Positions 45,170 through 52,907 of a stretch of DNA of 64,000 bases are shown piece after piece. Location: positions 124,001 through 188,000 of the forward strand of contig NZ_PUDR01000003.1 of NCBI RefSeq assembly GCF_003012935.1, written 5' to 3'. The translations under genes and the position numbers were made by a program. The first letter of the stretch is position 1; each line of letters begins with the position of its first letter. The notes below the pieces were generated by a model. It saw only the letters and a program-made list of their open reading frames with translations, did no database searches and was not told the DNA's origin. Origin of the DNA: Pannonibacter carbonis. GTDB taxonomy: Bacteria; Pseudomonadota; Alphaproteobacteria; Rhizobiales; Stappiaceae.

Positions 45170-46111
45170 TCAGAAACTCCGGGTCGGACGGTCCATGATG
45201 CGCCGGCCGAACAGGCTGGCGGTCAGATCGACCATCAGCCGCGCGGTGCGGCCCCGGTCGTCCAGGAAGGGATTGAGTTCAACGAGATCGAGCGAGGTGA
45301 CGAGGCCGCTGTCATGCAGCATCTCCATCACCAGATGCGCCTCGCGGAAGGTGACGCCGCCGGGCACTGTCGTGCCCACGGCCGGCGCGATGTCCGGGTC
45401 GATGAAGTCGACGTCGAGGCTGACATGCAGCAAGCCGTTTGCAGCAGCGCAACGCTCCAGGAACGGGCCGAGGAGCCGGGCGATGCCGGTCTCGTCGATG
45501 GCCCGCATGTCATGCGCGGTTATGCCAAGATCCTTGATCATGCGCCGCTCTGGCGGATCGACCGACCGGAGGCCGAGAAGGCAAAGGTTGGCCGGATCCA
45601 GCGTGTGCTTCAGCGGCCCGCCCATCAGGACGTCAAAGCCCGGCAACCCGCAGGCAAAGGCGAGCGGGGTGCCGTGCAGATTGCCGCTGACGGTGCTTTC
45701 GAAGGTGTTGAAGTCCGAGTGCGCATCGAGCCACAGCACGAACAGCGGGCGCCCGAGCCTGGCGGCTGCGGCAGCGTGGCCAGCGAGCGTGCCGAGCGCC
45801 AGCGCATGATCGCCGCCCATGTAGATCGGCAGCTGCGGCCCCATGGCCAGCTCTTCTGCGTGGCGGGCAAGGCTGCGCGTCCAGCCGGCCACCTTGCGCA
45901 GATGCTTCAGCTTTGGATCGTCATCGGGAACATCAAGCGCGGCATCCGGTGCGGCATCGCCAAGATCGGTGACCATGAGGCCAAGCGCCTCCAGCTCGTC
46001 AACGAGACCCGCCGTGCGATAGGCGGCGGGGCCCATCACGCAGCCCCGTCGTCCGGTGCCTTCCTCGATCGGTGCACCCAGCAGGGCGATTGAATGCAAG
46101 GGATCCTCCAT
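45170..46111 (-). CDS. rocF: Arginase
   Basis: About 313-residue manganese enzyme hydrolysing arginine to ornithine and urea. The metal-binding motifs are intact: MGGDHAL (about residue 115), LWLDAHSDFNTF, and VSLDVDFIDPDIAPAV. First gene of the arginase-ornithine cyclodeaminase operon, divergent from an Lrp-type regulator. The start is ambiguous: ATG 46111 gives MEDPLHS, but the GGAGG inside its first codons is ideally spaced for the TTG at 46099. Confidence 0.92.
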   Translation of the reverse strand: MEDPLHSIALLGAPIEEGTGRRGCVMGPAAYRTAGLVDELEALGLMVTDLGDAAPDAALDVPDDDPKLKHLRKVAGWTRSLARHAEELAMGPQLPIYMGGDHALALGTLAGHAAAAARLGRPLFVLWLDAHSDFNTFESTVSGNLHGTPLAFACGLPGFDVLMGGPLKHTLDPANLCLLGLRSVDPPERRMIKDLGITAHDMRAIDETGIARLLGPFLERCAAANGLLHVSLDVDFIDPDIAPAVGTTVPGGVTFREAHLVMEMLHDSGLVTSLDLVELNPFLDDRGRTARLMVDLTASLFGRRIMDRPTRSF

Positions 46112-46183
46112 CCGCAGCAACTGACATTTCCAACCAGCATGGCTGACGGAAGCGGCGGAAAGAACTTGGAGAAGCGCCCAAAA

Positions 46184-46201
46184 TGCGCGTATCTTTGCGC
46201 A
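46184..46201. promoter_or_regulatory. Possible Lrp-type site
   Basis: TGCGC and GCGCA half-sites 8 bases apart in the divergent region between arginase and the Lrp-type gene. Short arms; low-confidence operator candidate. Confidence 0.3.
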
Positions 46202-46236
46202 GATTGAAAAGTACCTTCGAGCAAAATGGACAAGTC

Positions 46237-46671
46237 ATGCTGGATGAGACCGACCGGGCACTGATCGCGGCCCTGCGCCAGGATGGCCGCCGGTCGATTT
46301 CCGATCTGGCGCTGGATCTGGACCTGTCCCGCGCCACCATTCGCAGCCGGCTGGACCGGTTGATTGCCAGTGGCGAGATCCAGGGCTTCACGGCCGTCCT
46401 GCGCAACGAGGCGCAGGACCTGCCGATCCGTGCGGTCATGCTGCTCGCCATCGAGGGAAAACGCACGGACAGCGTCATTCGCCGCATCACGGGCATGCCC
46501 GAGGCGCGCACGATCCATTCGACCAACGGGCGATGGGATCTGGTGATCGAACTGGCGACCGGTGATCTTGCGAGCTTTGATGCCGCGCTCAACCGCATCC
46601 GCATGATCGAGGGCGTCGCGGCGACGGAAACCAGCCTGATGCTGGCGACGCTTAAGGCGCGGCCACGTTGA
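46237..46671 (+). CDS. Lrp/AsnC-family transcriptional regulator
   Basis: 144-residue regulator with the N-terminal AsnC-type HTH (LDETDRALIAALRQDGRRSI, then LALDLDLSRATIRSRLDRLI) and a C-terminal RAM (ACT-like) domain that normally binds amino acids. Divergent from arginase-ornithine cyclodeaminase, so it is probably the arginine or ornithine-responsive activator of that operon. Start at ATG 46237 (MLDETD); the frame extends 18 codons upstream across the possible operator. Confidence 0.9.
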   Translation: MLDETDRALIAALRQDGRRSISDLALDLDLSRATIRSRLDRLIASGEIQGFTAVLRNEAQDLPIRAVMLLAIEGKRTDSVIRRITGMPEARTIHSTNGRWDLVIELATGDLASFDAALNRIRMIEGVAATETSLMLATLKARPR

Positions 46672-46685
46672 TCACCGGGAGCTTT

Positions 46686-47747
46686 TCACGGGGCTGGGAA
46701 ACGCGCGCGCAGGGAACGGCCCTTGGGGCTGTCCCACAAGGCGATGAGACCATCGCGCAGCGCGGCCTGAGCCGGGTCGGCCAAGGCAGCTGACACAATG
46801 GCGCGCCTGAGCCGGGAGGCACGCACACCTTCGTTGGCGACATAGTCGACCAGATCCGGATTGGCCTTGTAGCGCGCCTCGCTCATGGTCTTGCCGAACT
46901 TGTCGAGGATTTCGTTGCGCGAGTTGGTGCGCGGCACCGCCTTGTGATGCAGGGCCACCACCTGCCAGTCGCGATTGAACACCGGCGAGCCGGAACTGCC
47001 CCGCTCCGTATCGCCCGAATACCAGCAGAACTGGTCGTCTGGCGAGGCATTGTCGACGATGAGGAAGTAGCTGTTGTGCAGGGCAATCGTCTTCGGCCTG
47101 CCTTGCGGGTGCTGCACGATGGCAACCGGGTGGCCCTCAAGGATCTTGCCTTCCTCGTGCAGCGGGTGCCAGCCGAAGCTGTCGAGAGGCACACCCAGAT
47201 CGCTTTGCGCCGACAGGGAAACAAGCGTAAAGTCATGCACCGGATCCGTCAGCCAGAACCGGGCCGGTTCAAGAGAAAAGTCGGCCGGTACGCTGGGCGT
47301 CCCGAACTTCTGCTCCTCGTGACCGAAGGTGACCACCGTTGCCCCGGCCAGCGTCGGGGCCGGGAGGACATGGTGATTTGTGAGGAGCAGACGATCCCCG
47401 ACAAGGAACCCTGTGCCGAACAGGCCGGTTCCCATGATCTCAATCCGCCCCACGGCGCGCGCCGCCAGCAGCCCAGCTTCCAGGAACTCGATGGACAGGA
47501 GATCATTGGTCCCGATCAGGGCTTCCTGGCCTGTCGTGATGTCGGCACGGGCGGCTGCCCGTTCCGGCAGGATGGCACGGCTGGTGGCTTCGACATAGCG
47601 GGTAATGCGGGCCGTGGTTTCGGTCGGAGAAACCAGACCGCGCCGGGCAAAGCTTTTCGACTTTGCGAGGGCCGGCAGGCGGTCACGGACGCGTTTGGCG
47701 GCCGCCTCCATGAGGCTGTCGCCCAGGTGTTCCAGCGAAATACCCAT
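46686..47747 (-). CDS. Trypsin-like serine peptidase, no signal peptide
   Basis: 353-residue protein with a V8/trypsin-type peptidase core: LLLTNHHVLPAP (His), VHDFTLVSLSAQSD (Asp) and RGSSGSPVFNRDWQVVALHH (Ser), in the right order. The core is preceded by a roughly 100-residue helical region and followed by a 60-residue helical tail. No signal peptide or membrane helix is visible, so it would act in the cytoplasm, unusual for a bacterial chymotrypsin-fold protease. The ATG at 47747 follows GGAGGAG. Divergent from an SGNH-hydrolase-like gene with 145 bases between the starts. Confidence 0.85.
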   Translation of the reverse strand: MGISLEHLGDSLMEAAAKRVRDRLPALAKSKSFARRGLVSPTETTARITRYVEATSRAILPERAAARADITTGQEALIGTNDLLSIEFLEAGLLAARAVGRIEIMGTGLFGTGFLVGDRLLLTNHHVLPAPTLAGATVVTFGHEEQKFGTPSVPADFSLEPARFWLTDPVHDFTLVSLSAQSDLGVPLDSFGWHPLHEEGKILEGHPVAIVQHPQGRPKTIALHNSYFLIVDNASPDDQFCWYSGDTERGSSGSPVFNRDWQVVALHHKAVPRTNSRNEILDKFGKTMSEARYKANPDLVDYVANEGVRASRLRRAIVSAALADPAQAALRDGLIALWDSPKGRSLRARFPAP

Positions 47748-47892
47748 GATCGCTCCTCCGCAGGCGCTGTGACGCGTATTGCGCATCCTGCAATTCAGAG
47801 TTTAGGATGTTCCGCAGCGGCAGGCTAGTGTCCTTGCCGGGGCGCCACCGGCAATCCGGCAGACGCCGGAACGTGCTCCCCGGGAGGAACGC

Positions 47893-48924
47893 ATGGCAAA
47901 GAAGATCAGCTATTCAGATTATCTCGCTCTCCTGACAGACCCCGCTACGACCGATGAACAGATCCTTGCGGTGTCGGTCGTGCGCAAGGGACGCGGCGGG
48001 TTTGACTTCGAGTTGCGGCCCGACCCGAAGAAGGTCGCCATGACGCCGGATCTCGAGGAACTCGAGAATGCGCTGCAGATCGGCAACAGCGTCTCGCGCT
48101 GGCGCCGGCAGGTCACCTTCCGCAATCGCCTGAACGCGGGCGAGAAGTTCCCGGTTCTGGTGGAGGAAGGCGACAGCTGGCATCAGTTTCCGCTTCTGGT
48201 GAAGGACGTCATTGACCATCTCGGCAAGGACTACCTGATCTATTCCGTCGGCGCGGCCGGCGACACGGCGCAGAACATGGTCTATGGCCCCACCGGTGAC
48301 AATGGCACCGAGTATCTGGCGGCCCTTTGGACCCAGCGAAAGCACGTCAAGGGCTTCCTGTTTTCCGCTGCCGGCAACGACATCATCGGCGAGGACCCGG
48401 ATACGGGCGTTGCCGTGTTGCATGATATGCTGAAGCCATTCAATGGCAATGCCGCCGACGTCGCCGGTCACATCAACATGGCGGTGCTGGCCCAGAAGAT
48501 CGCCTATCTTGACGAGGCCTACCGGCATGTCATCGACAACATCCGCCAGTACAAGGAATTCGCCAAGGTTCCGATTTTCATTCACGGCTACGACTATGCT
48601 TTTCCCTATCCGGACGGCCCGGATGATCCGCGCAAGCCCAAGCACGCCAAGAAGAACGAATGGCTTGGCGAACCGCTGGACGCACGCAAGATCAAGGATC
48701 GCGACTTGCGCCGGAACATCATCAGGTTCCTGGTCGATGCGCTCTATGACATGCTCGGTGTTATTTCCGGCGATCCGAAGCAGACCAACATCTGGCTTGT
48801 CGACTGCCGCGGTGCCATGCCGGATGTCTCCGACTGGATCGACGAGATCCACGGCACCAACCACGGCTTCGCCAAGGTAGCCGCCCGCTTCCGCAAGGTG
48901 CTGAAGAAGGCCGGTGTCAGCTGA
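47893..48924 (+). CDS. SGNH/GDSL hydrolase-like protein, no signal peptide
   Basis: 343-residue protein not assigned to a named family. After an uncharacterised N-terminal region of about 90 residues it shows motifs that fit the SGNH fold: LVEEGDSWHQFP (block I Ser), YSVGAAGDTAQNM (Gly), LFSAAGNDIIGED (GxND) and WIDEIHGTNHGF (D-x-x-H). The spacing suits an esterase of this superfamily. No export signal. The ATG at 47893 follows GGGAGGAA. Divergent from the cytosolic trypsin-like peptidase; a joint function is possible but unproven. Confidence 0.65.
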   Translation: MAKKISYSDYLALLTDPATTDEQILAVSVVRKGRGGFDFELRPDPKKVAMTPDLEELENALQIGNSVSRWRRQVTFRNRLNAGEKFPVLVEEGDSWHQFPLLVKDVIDHLGKDYLIYSVGAAGDTAQNMVYGPTGDNGTEYLAALWTQRKHVKGFLFSAAGNDIIGEDPDTGVAVLHDMLKPFNGNAADVAGHINMAVLAQKIAYLDEAYRHVIDNIRQYKEFAKVPIFIHGYDYAFPYPDGPDDPRKPKHAKKNEWLGEPLDARKIKDRDLRRNIIRFLVDALYDMLGVISGDPKQTNIWLVDCRGAMPDVSDWIDEIHGTNHGFAKVAARFRKVLKKAGVS

Positions 48925-49003
48925 TTTGATGTCTCCGGGTTTGTGGGCTGAGGAGAGAAATCCGGATCCGCAGTGATCCCAAGGGGTTGCAAGGCCGTAA
49001 GTC

Positions 49004-49026
49004 AAACGCCAGATCAAATGGCGTTT
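49004..49026 (+). terminator. Hairpin after the SGNH-like gene
   Basis: Perfect 8-bp stem AAACGCCA / TGGCGTTT with a 7-base loop, followed by CTTACT, about 80 bases after the stop codon. Confidence 0.6.
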
Positions 49027-49063
49027 CTTACTCAGCCCGTTCACGGGCCAAAATGGCTGGTTT

Positions 49064-50158
49064 ATGGATTCCCTCTCGCAGTTTGTTCTCGGCGCCGCCG
49101 TCTCCGCCCTTGTCATTGGTCCGAAGGTTGGCGCGCGCAAGGCGGCGCTGATTGGCGGTGTGCTTGGCACGCTTCCGGATCTCGACGTGCTCATTCCCTT
49201 TGCCGATCCGGTGGACAGTTTCGTCTATCACCGCGGCTGGACCCATTCTCTCTTCGTGCATGCCCTTGCAGCCCCGTTGCTGGGCGAAGGGTTGGTGCGG
49301 CTGTTCAAGGGGCTGCGCGAGGCTCGGCTCCTGGCCATGCTGACGGTATTCCTGTGCCTGTCGACACATGCCTTGCTGGACGCCATGACGATCTACGGCA
49401 CGCGTCTGTTCTGGCCGGTCTTCCCCGATCCGGTCGGCGTCGGCTCGGTGTTCATCGCCGATCCGCTCTACACGCTGCCGCTCCTGGCCGTCACCGTTTG
49501 GGCACTGGTCCGGTCCGGCTGGAGCCGGGCGCTGGGCCGGGGTGTCGCGGTGGCCCTGGTGCTCAGCACGGCCTATCTCGGCTTGGGCGTCGTCATCCAG
49601 TCGCAGATGGAGGCGCGGGCACGTGAGGTCTTTGCCGCGAAGGGGATCGAGCCGGAACAGGTCCTGGCGATTGCCGGTCCCTTCAATACGGTGATGTGGA
49701 AGGTCATCGCCCTGGAGGACGCAGCCTATCACAACGTTTACCTGTCGCTGCTCGACGGCCCGGACCCGGTTCCGGTCTACACGCATCCCCGTCGTCCGGA
49801 CCTTGCGGCCTGCGTTGCCGGCAGCGACGCCTATGCCAAGCTCGCCTGGTTCAGCCGCGGCTTTCTGAAAGCCGAAGAGCGTGACGGGCGTCTTGTCGTC
49901 TCGGACCTGCGCATGGGCATGACGCCGGACTATGTGTTCCAGTTTGCCCTGGCTGACCTCCGCGACGGCGCGGCGACCGGCATCCCCGCCGAGCGCGATC
50001 TCAGCCACAGGCGCATGGGCGATGGTGACGGCGGCTGGCTCTGGGCCCGCATCACCGGCCGCCCGGCCGACCGGCAGGCCGAGATGACCGGTGCACCGGT
50101 TCCGTCGGGCGGGCCGCTGCAGTGCAAGGCCACCCCCGCTGCGGGCACCCCGGGCTGA
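49064..50158 (+). CDS. Membrane-bound metal-dependent hydrolase (YdjM/DUF457 family)
   Basis: 364-residue protein. It starts MDSLSQFVLGAAVSALVIG and carries the clustered His/Asp residues of the family: GTLPDLDVLIPFADP, VYHRGWTHSLFVHAL and THALLDAMTIYGTR. About five membrane helices lie in the first 185 residues, followed by a soluble C-terminal domain. Function in this group is largely unknown (hydrolase by homology). Transcribed alone toward the trpE(G) terminator. Confidence 0.85.
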   Translation: MDSLSQFVLGAAVSALVIGPKVGARKAALIGGVLGTLPDLDVLIPFADPVDSFVYHRGWTHSLFVHALAAPLLGEGLVRLFKGLREARLLAMLTVFLCLSTHALLDAMTIYGTRLFWPVFPDPVGVGSVFIADPLYTLPLLAVTVWALVRSGWSRALGRGVAVALVLSTAYLGLGVVIQSQMEARAREVFAAKGIEPEQVLAIAGPFNTVMWKVIALEDAAYHNVYLSLLDGPDPVPVYTHPRRPDLAACVAGSDAYAKLAWFSRGFLKAEERDGRLVVSDLRMGMTPDYVFQFALADLRDGAATGIPAERDLSHRRMGDGDGGWLWARITGRPADRQAEMTGAPVPSGGPLQCKATPAAGTPG

Positions 50159-50173
50159 CGCTTTGCGTCGGAT

Positions 50174-50201
50174 AAAACCGGGCAGCCACAGGGCTGCCCG
50201 G
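50174..50201 (-). terminator. Terminator of trpE(G), possibly bidirectional
   Basis: Perfect 10-bp stem CCGGGCAGCC / GGCTGCCCGG with an ACAG loop; AAAA before it on the plus strand reads as UUUU after it on the minus strand. Between the convergent trpE(G) and membrane hydrolase genes. Confidence 0.85.
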
Positions 50202-50209
50202 CTCAGGCA

Positions 50210-52378
50210 TCAGGCTCTACGCGCCTTCACCAGCCGCGTGACCACATTCTCGATGATCTTGTGCCCGCCGTCCTGATCCAGCGACATGATGCTCTCGGGA
50301 TGGAACTGCACGGCGGCAATCGGCTCCAGCTCGTGCTCGATGGCCATGACGACGCCATCCTCGGTTTCCGCCGTGATGCGGAACTCCTTCGGCAGCTTGT
50401 CCTTCTTCGCATAGAGCGAGTGGTAGCGGCCGACGATCACCGGCGACTTCAGCCCCGCGAACAGCAGCGAATTGCCAAGGATCGAGATTGGCGACGGCTT
50501 GCCGTGCATCGGCACGTCGAGCTGGCCCAGTTCCCCGCCAAGTCCCTCGGCCAGCGCCTGCAGCCCGAGGCAGACGCCGAAGATCGGCAGTGCCCTTGCC
50601 CGCGCCCGGCCGATGGTGGCCGCGCAATCGAAGTCCTTCGGGCTGCCCGGTCCCGGCGACAGCACGACCAGATCCGGATTGACGTCGTGGAAGACGTGGT
50701 CGGCAACCGGTGTGCGGTAGGTGACGACATCGGCCCCGGTCTGGCGGAAGTAATTGGCCAGCGTGTGGACGAAACTGTCCTCGTGGTCGACGAGCAGGAT
50801 CTTCAGCCCCTTGCCGGGCTTCGCGGCCTTCACCGTCTCGGTCGCCTTGACGGCAAGGCCGGCCTCGCGCACGGCCGCGCGCATCGCCTCGGCCTTCAGC
50901 TCGGTCTCGGCCTCTTCCTCTTCCGGCACGCTGTCATAGAGCAGCGTCGCGCCGGCGCGGATCTGGGCGACACCATCCTTGATGCGCACGGTGCGCAGCG
51001 TCAGGCCGGTGTTCATGTCGCCGTTGAACAGGACCGCGCCGATGGCCCCGCCATACCAGGCGCGCGGGCTCTTCTCGTTGGCCTCGATGAACTCCATCGC
51101 CCACCGCTTCGGCGCGCCGGTCACGGTGACGGCCCAGGCATGCGACAGGAAGGCGTCGAGCGCATCCATGTCCTCGCGCAGGATGCCCTCGATGTGATCG
51201 ACGGTGTGGATGAGGCGGGAGTACATCTCGATCTGGCGGCGGCCGATCACCTTGACCGAGCCGGGCACGCAGACGCGGCTCTTGTCGTTGCGGTCGACGT
51301 CCGAGCACATGGTCAGCTCGGCCTCGTCCTTGGCCGAGTTCAAGAGCTTGCGGATCTGCGCCTCGTCCTCGATGGCGTTCTTGCCGCGCCGGATGGTGCC
51401 GGAGATGGGGCAGGTCTCGACACGCCGGCCACCGGTCACGCGGACATACATTTCCGGTGATGCGCCAACCAGATATTCCCGGTTGCCGAGATTGAAGAAG
51501 AAGGAATAGGGCGACGGGTTGATCTGCTGCAGCCGGCGCGAGACCGCCGACGGCGGATTGGCGCAGGGCTCGTAGAAGGTCTGGCCCGGCACGGTCTCGA
51601 AGAGGTCCCCCCGGCGGAAATACTCCTTCGCCCGGTCGACGATCTTGGCATATTCGCCCGGCTCATGGTCGCCGCGGCCCGGATCCTCGTTGGCCGGCTG
51701 GTAATGCTGCTTCTCGCCGTCGCGCGGCAGGCCGCGGGTCGTCTGGCCGTCGATCTCGAAGTCATACTCCAGCACATAGGCGCGCTTGGCGTGATGGTCG
51801 ACGATGAGGATCTCGTCGGGCAGGAACAGCACCACGTCGCGCTGGTCGTCCGGCCGCTTCAGCTTCAGCTCGATCGGCTCGAACTGGAAGGCAAGATCGT
51901 AGCCGAAGGCGCCGTAGAGGCCGAGCTGGTCGTCGTCGCAGGCAAACAGCTCCTTCAGCGCCCGCACGACCGAGAAGGTGGACGGCTGGCGCGAGCGGTC
52001 TTCCTCGCGGAACGGCCCGTCCGGCTTCTTCACGACCAGATCGATGCGGCCGTCGCTTTCCGTGAGAGAGGCGACATCGGCATGGGCCTTCAGGACGCGG
52101 GTGACCGCCGGCATCAGGATGCGGCCGCGCGCGTTGAGCGCCCGGATCGAGATCGACCGGTCGGCAGCTTCCAGCACCAGCGGCGGATTGACGAGCGCCA
52201 TGTCCCAGCGCGTGTAGCGGCCCGGATATTCATAGGAGGAGGAGAGAACAGCGCCGCGTTCGGCGTCTAGCCGGTCGATCCAGTCGGAGGTGCCGGACGC
52301 ATAGTCGGAGGGACGGGAACTGCGGGTGATGGTCACCCCGCCTGCGCTCTTGAAGATCTGCTGAGCCGATGCCGGCAT
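50210..52378 (-). CDS. trpE(G): Anthranilate synthase, fused TrpE-TrpG
   Basis: 722-residue bifunctional enzyme making anthranilate from chorismate and glutamine. The TrpE part holds the [14 protein letters not shown] segment (Trp feedback region), [20 protein letters not shown] and [17 protein letters not shown]. From about residue 525 the glutamine amidotransferase has [12 protein letters not shown], the nucleophile in [19 protein letters not shown] and the [10 protein letters not shown] His/Glu. The fusion is typical of Rhizobiales and some relatives. The ATG at 52378 follows GGAGGAAA. Preceded by a Trp leader and attenuator. Confidence 0.95.
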   Translation of the reverse strand: MPASAQQIFKSAGGVTITRSSRPSDYASGTSDWIDRLDAERGAVLSSSYEYPGRYTRWDMALVNPPLVLEAADRSISIRALNARGRILMPAVTRVLKAHADVASLTESDGRIDLVVKKPDGPFREEDRSRQPSTFSVVRALKELFACDDDQLGLYGAFGYDLAFQFEPIELKLKRPDDQRDVVLFLPDEILIVDHHAKRAYVLEYDFEIDGQTTRGLPRDGEKQHYQPANEDPGRGDHEPGEYAKIVDRAKEYFRRGDLFETVPGQTFYEPCANPPSAVSRRLQQINPSPYSFFFNLGNREYLVGASPEMYVRVTGGRRVETCPISGTIRRGKNAIEDEAQIRKLLNSAKDEAELTMCSDVDRNDKSRVCVPGSVKVIGRRQIEMYSRLIHTVDHIEGILREDMDALDAFLSHAWAVTVTGAPKRWAMEFIEANEKSPRAWYGGAIGAVLFNGDMNTGLTLRTVRIKDGVAQIRAGATLLYDSVPEEEEAETELKAEAMRAAVREAGLAVKATETVKAAKPGKGLKILLVDHEDSFVHTLANYFRQTGADVVTYRTPVADHVFHDVNPDLVVLSPGPGSPKDFDCAATIGRARARALPIFGVCLGLQALAEGLGGELGQLDVPMHGKPSPISILGNSLLFAGLKSPVIVGRYHSLYAKKDKLPKEFRITAETEDGVVMAIEHELEPIAAVQFHPESIMSLDQDGGHKIIENVVTRLVKARRA

Positions 52379-52435
52379 TCCGGTTTCCTCCACGTTGGGC
52401 CGCCGCTCCAGGCCTTGAACCTGTCCCCAGACAGA

Positions 52436-52474
52436 CCAAAGGCCGCCTGCGGGTCTTGCCGCGGCGGCCTTTGG
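52436..52474 (-). promoter_or_regulatory. trp attenuator, terminator hairpin
   Basis: Perfect 12-bp stem CCAAAGGCCGCC / GGCGGCCTTTGG with a 15-base loop, between the leader peptide and trpE(G). The upstream sequence AGCGGCCTT (minus strand, 52510-52518) can pair with AAGGCCGC of this stem, giving an alternative antiterminator. The classical Trp-codon ribosome-stalling switch is thus visible; the U-tract is weak. Confidence 0.8.
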
Positions 52475-52519
52475 GTCAACTTCGATCACGTCAGGACATG
52501 AGAAATCGCAAGGCCGCTC

Positions 52520-52567
52520 TTATGCGTCCCGCCACCACCAGCCCTTGAGGATCATCTGCGTGTTCAT
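52520..52567 (-). CDS. trpL: trp operon leader peptide
   Basis: 15-codon open frame encoding MNTQMILKGWWWRDA, with three consecutive Trp codons and a TAA stop, 140 bases before trpE(G). Triple-Trp leader peptides are characteristic of rhizobial trpE(G) attenuators. Stalling at the Trp codons when tryptophanyl-tRNA is scarce would favour the antiterminator and allow trpE(G) transcription. The ribosome site is weak. Confidence 0.88.
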   Translation of the reverse strand: MNTQMILKGWWWRDA

Positions 52568-52673
52568 GCCCGTTTGCGTAGCGCAGCCAGGAGCGACAGG
52601 CAACCGGGGAAGGGGGGCAAAAGATCATCCCCGCAGCACTTCCCGCGCCCCTGTTGCAAAATAGACCGGTCGC

Positions 52674-52685
52674 TTCAAGCTTGAA
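52674..52685. promoter_or_regulatory. Palindromic operator copy 1, trpL side
   Basis: TTCAAGCTTGAA, perfect 12-bp palindrome, 107 bases before the leader peptide start, where the trpE(G) promoter could lie. Identical to the core of the second copy. Confidence 0.65.
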
Positions 52686-52833
52686 TTATTTGCGGTTTAG
52701 GCAAGGGGCCCGCTTTGGGGGATGATCGAATGAGACCGCCGAAGAACCCTGCCATCTGGGTCTCTGTGCCAAGGTCCGTTGAGGCTTGCTCTCCCTCCCG
52801 GAGCCTCGCCTGCGCCGAGTTGTCACAATCAGA

Positions 52834-52851
52834 TATTTCAAGCTTGAAATA
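52834..52851. promoter_or_regulatory. Palindromic operator copy 2, catabolic operon side
   Basis: TATTTCAAGCTTGAAATA, perfect 18-bp palindrome, 57 bases before the first catabolic gene. Size and symmetry are right for a MarR-family dimer; the operon encodes such a regulator (55939-56412). Confidence 0.75.
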
Positions 52852-52907
52852 ATTTCCGGCTGGTGGCAGGCTCTGACTCAACAAGGCAAACGGAAGGGAC
52901 TGCGGCA

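Larger units (their letters stand above)
52568..52907. other. Divergent promoter region, trpE(G) and anthraniloyl-CoA genes
   Basis: 340 bases between the trp leader peptide and the first catabolic gene, with no further gene. It must hold both promoters and contains two copies of the same palindrome at 52674-52685 and 52834-52851. Confidence 0.75.
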
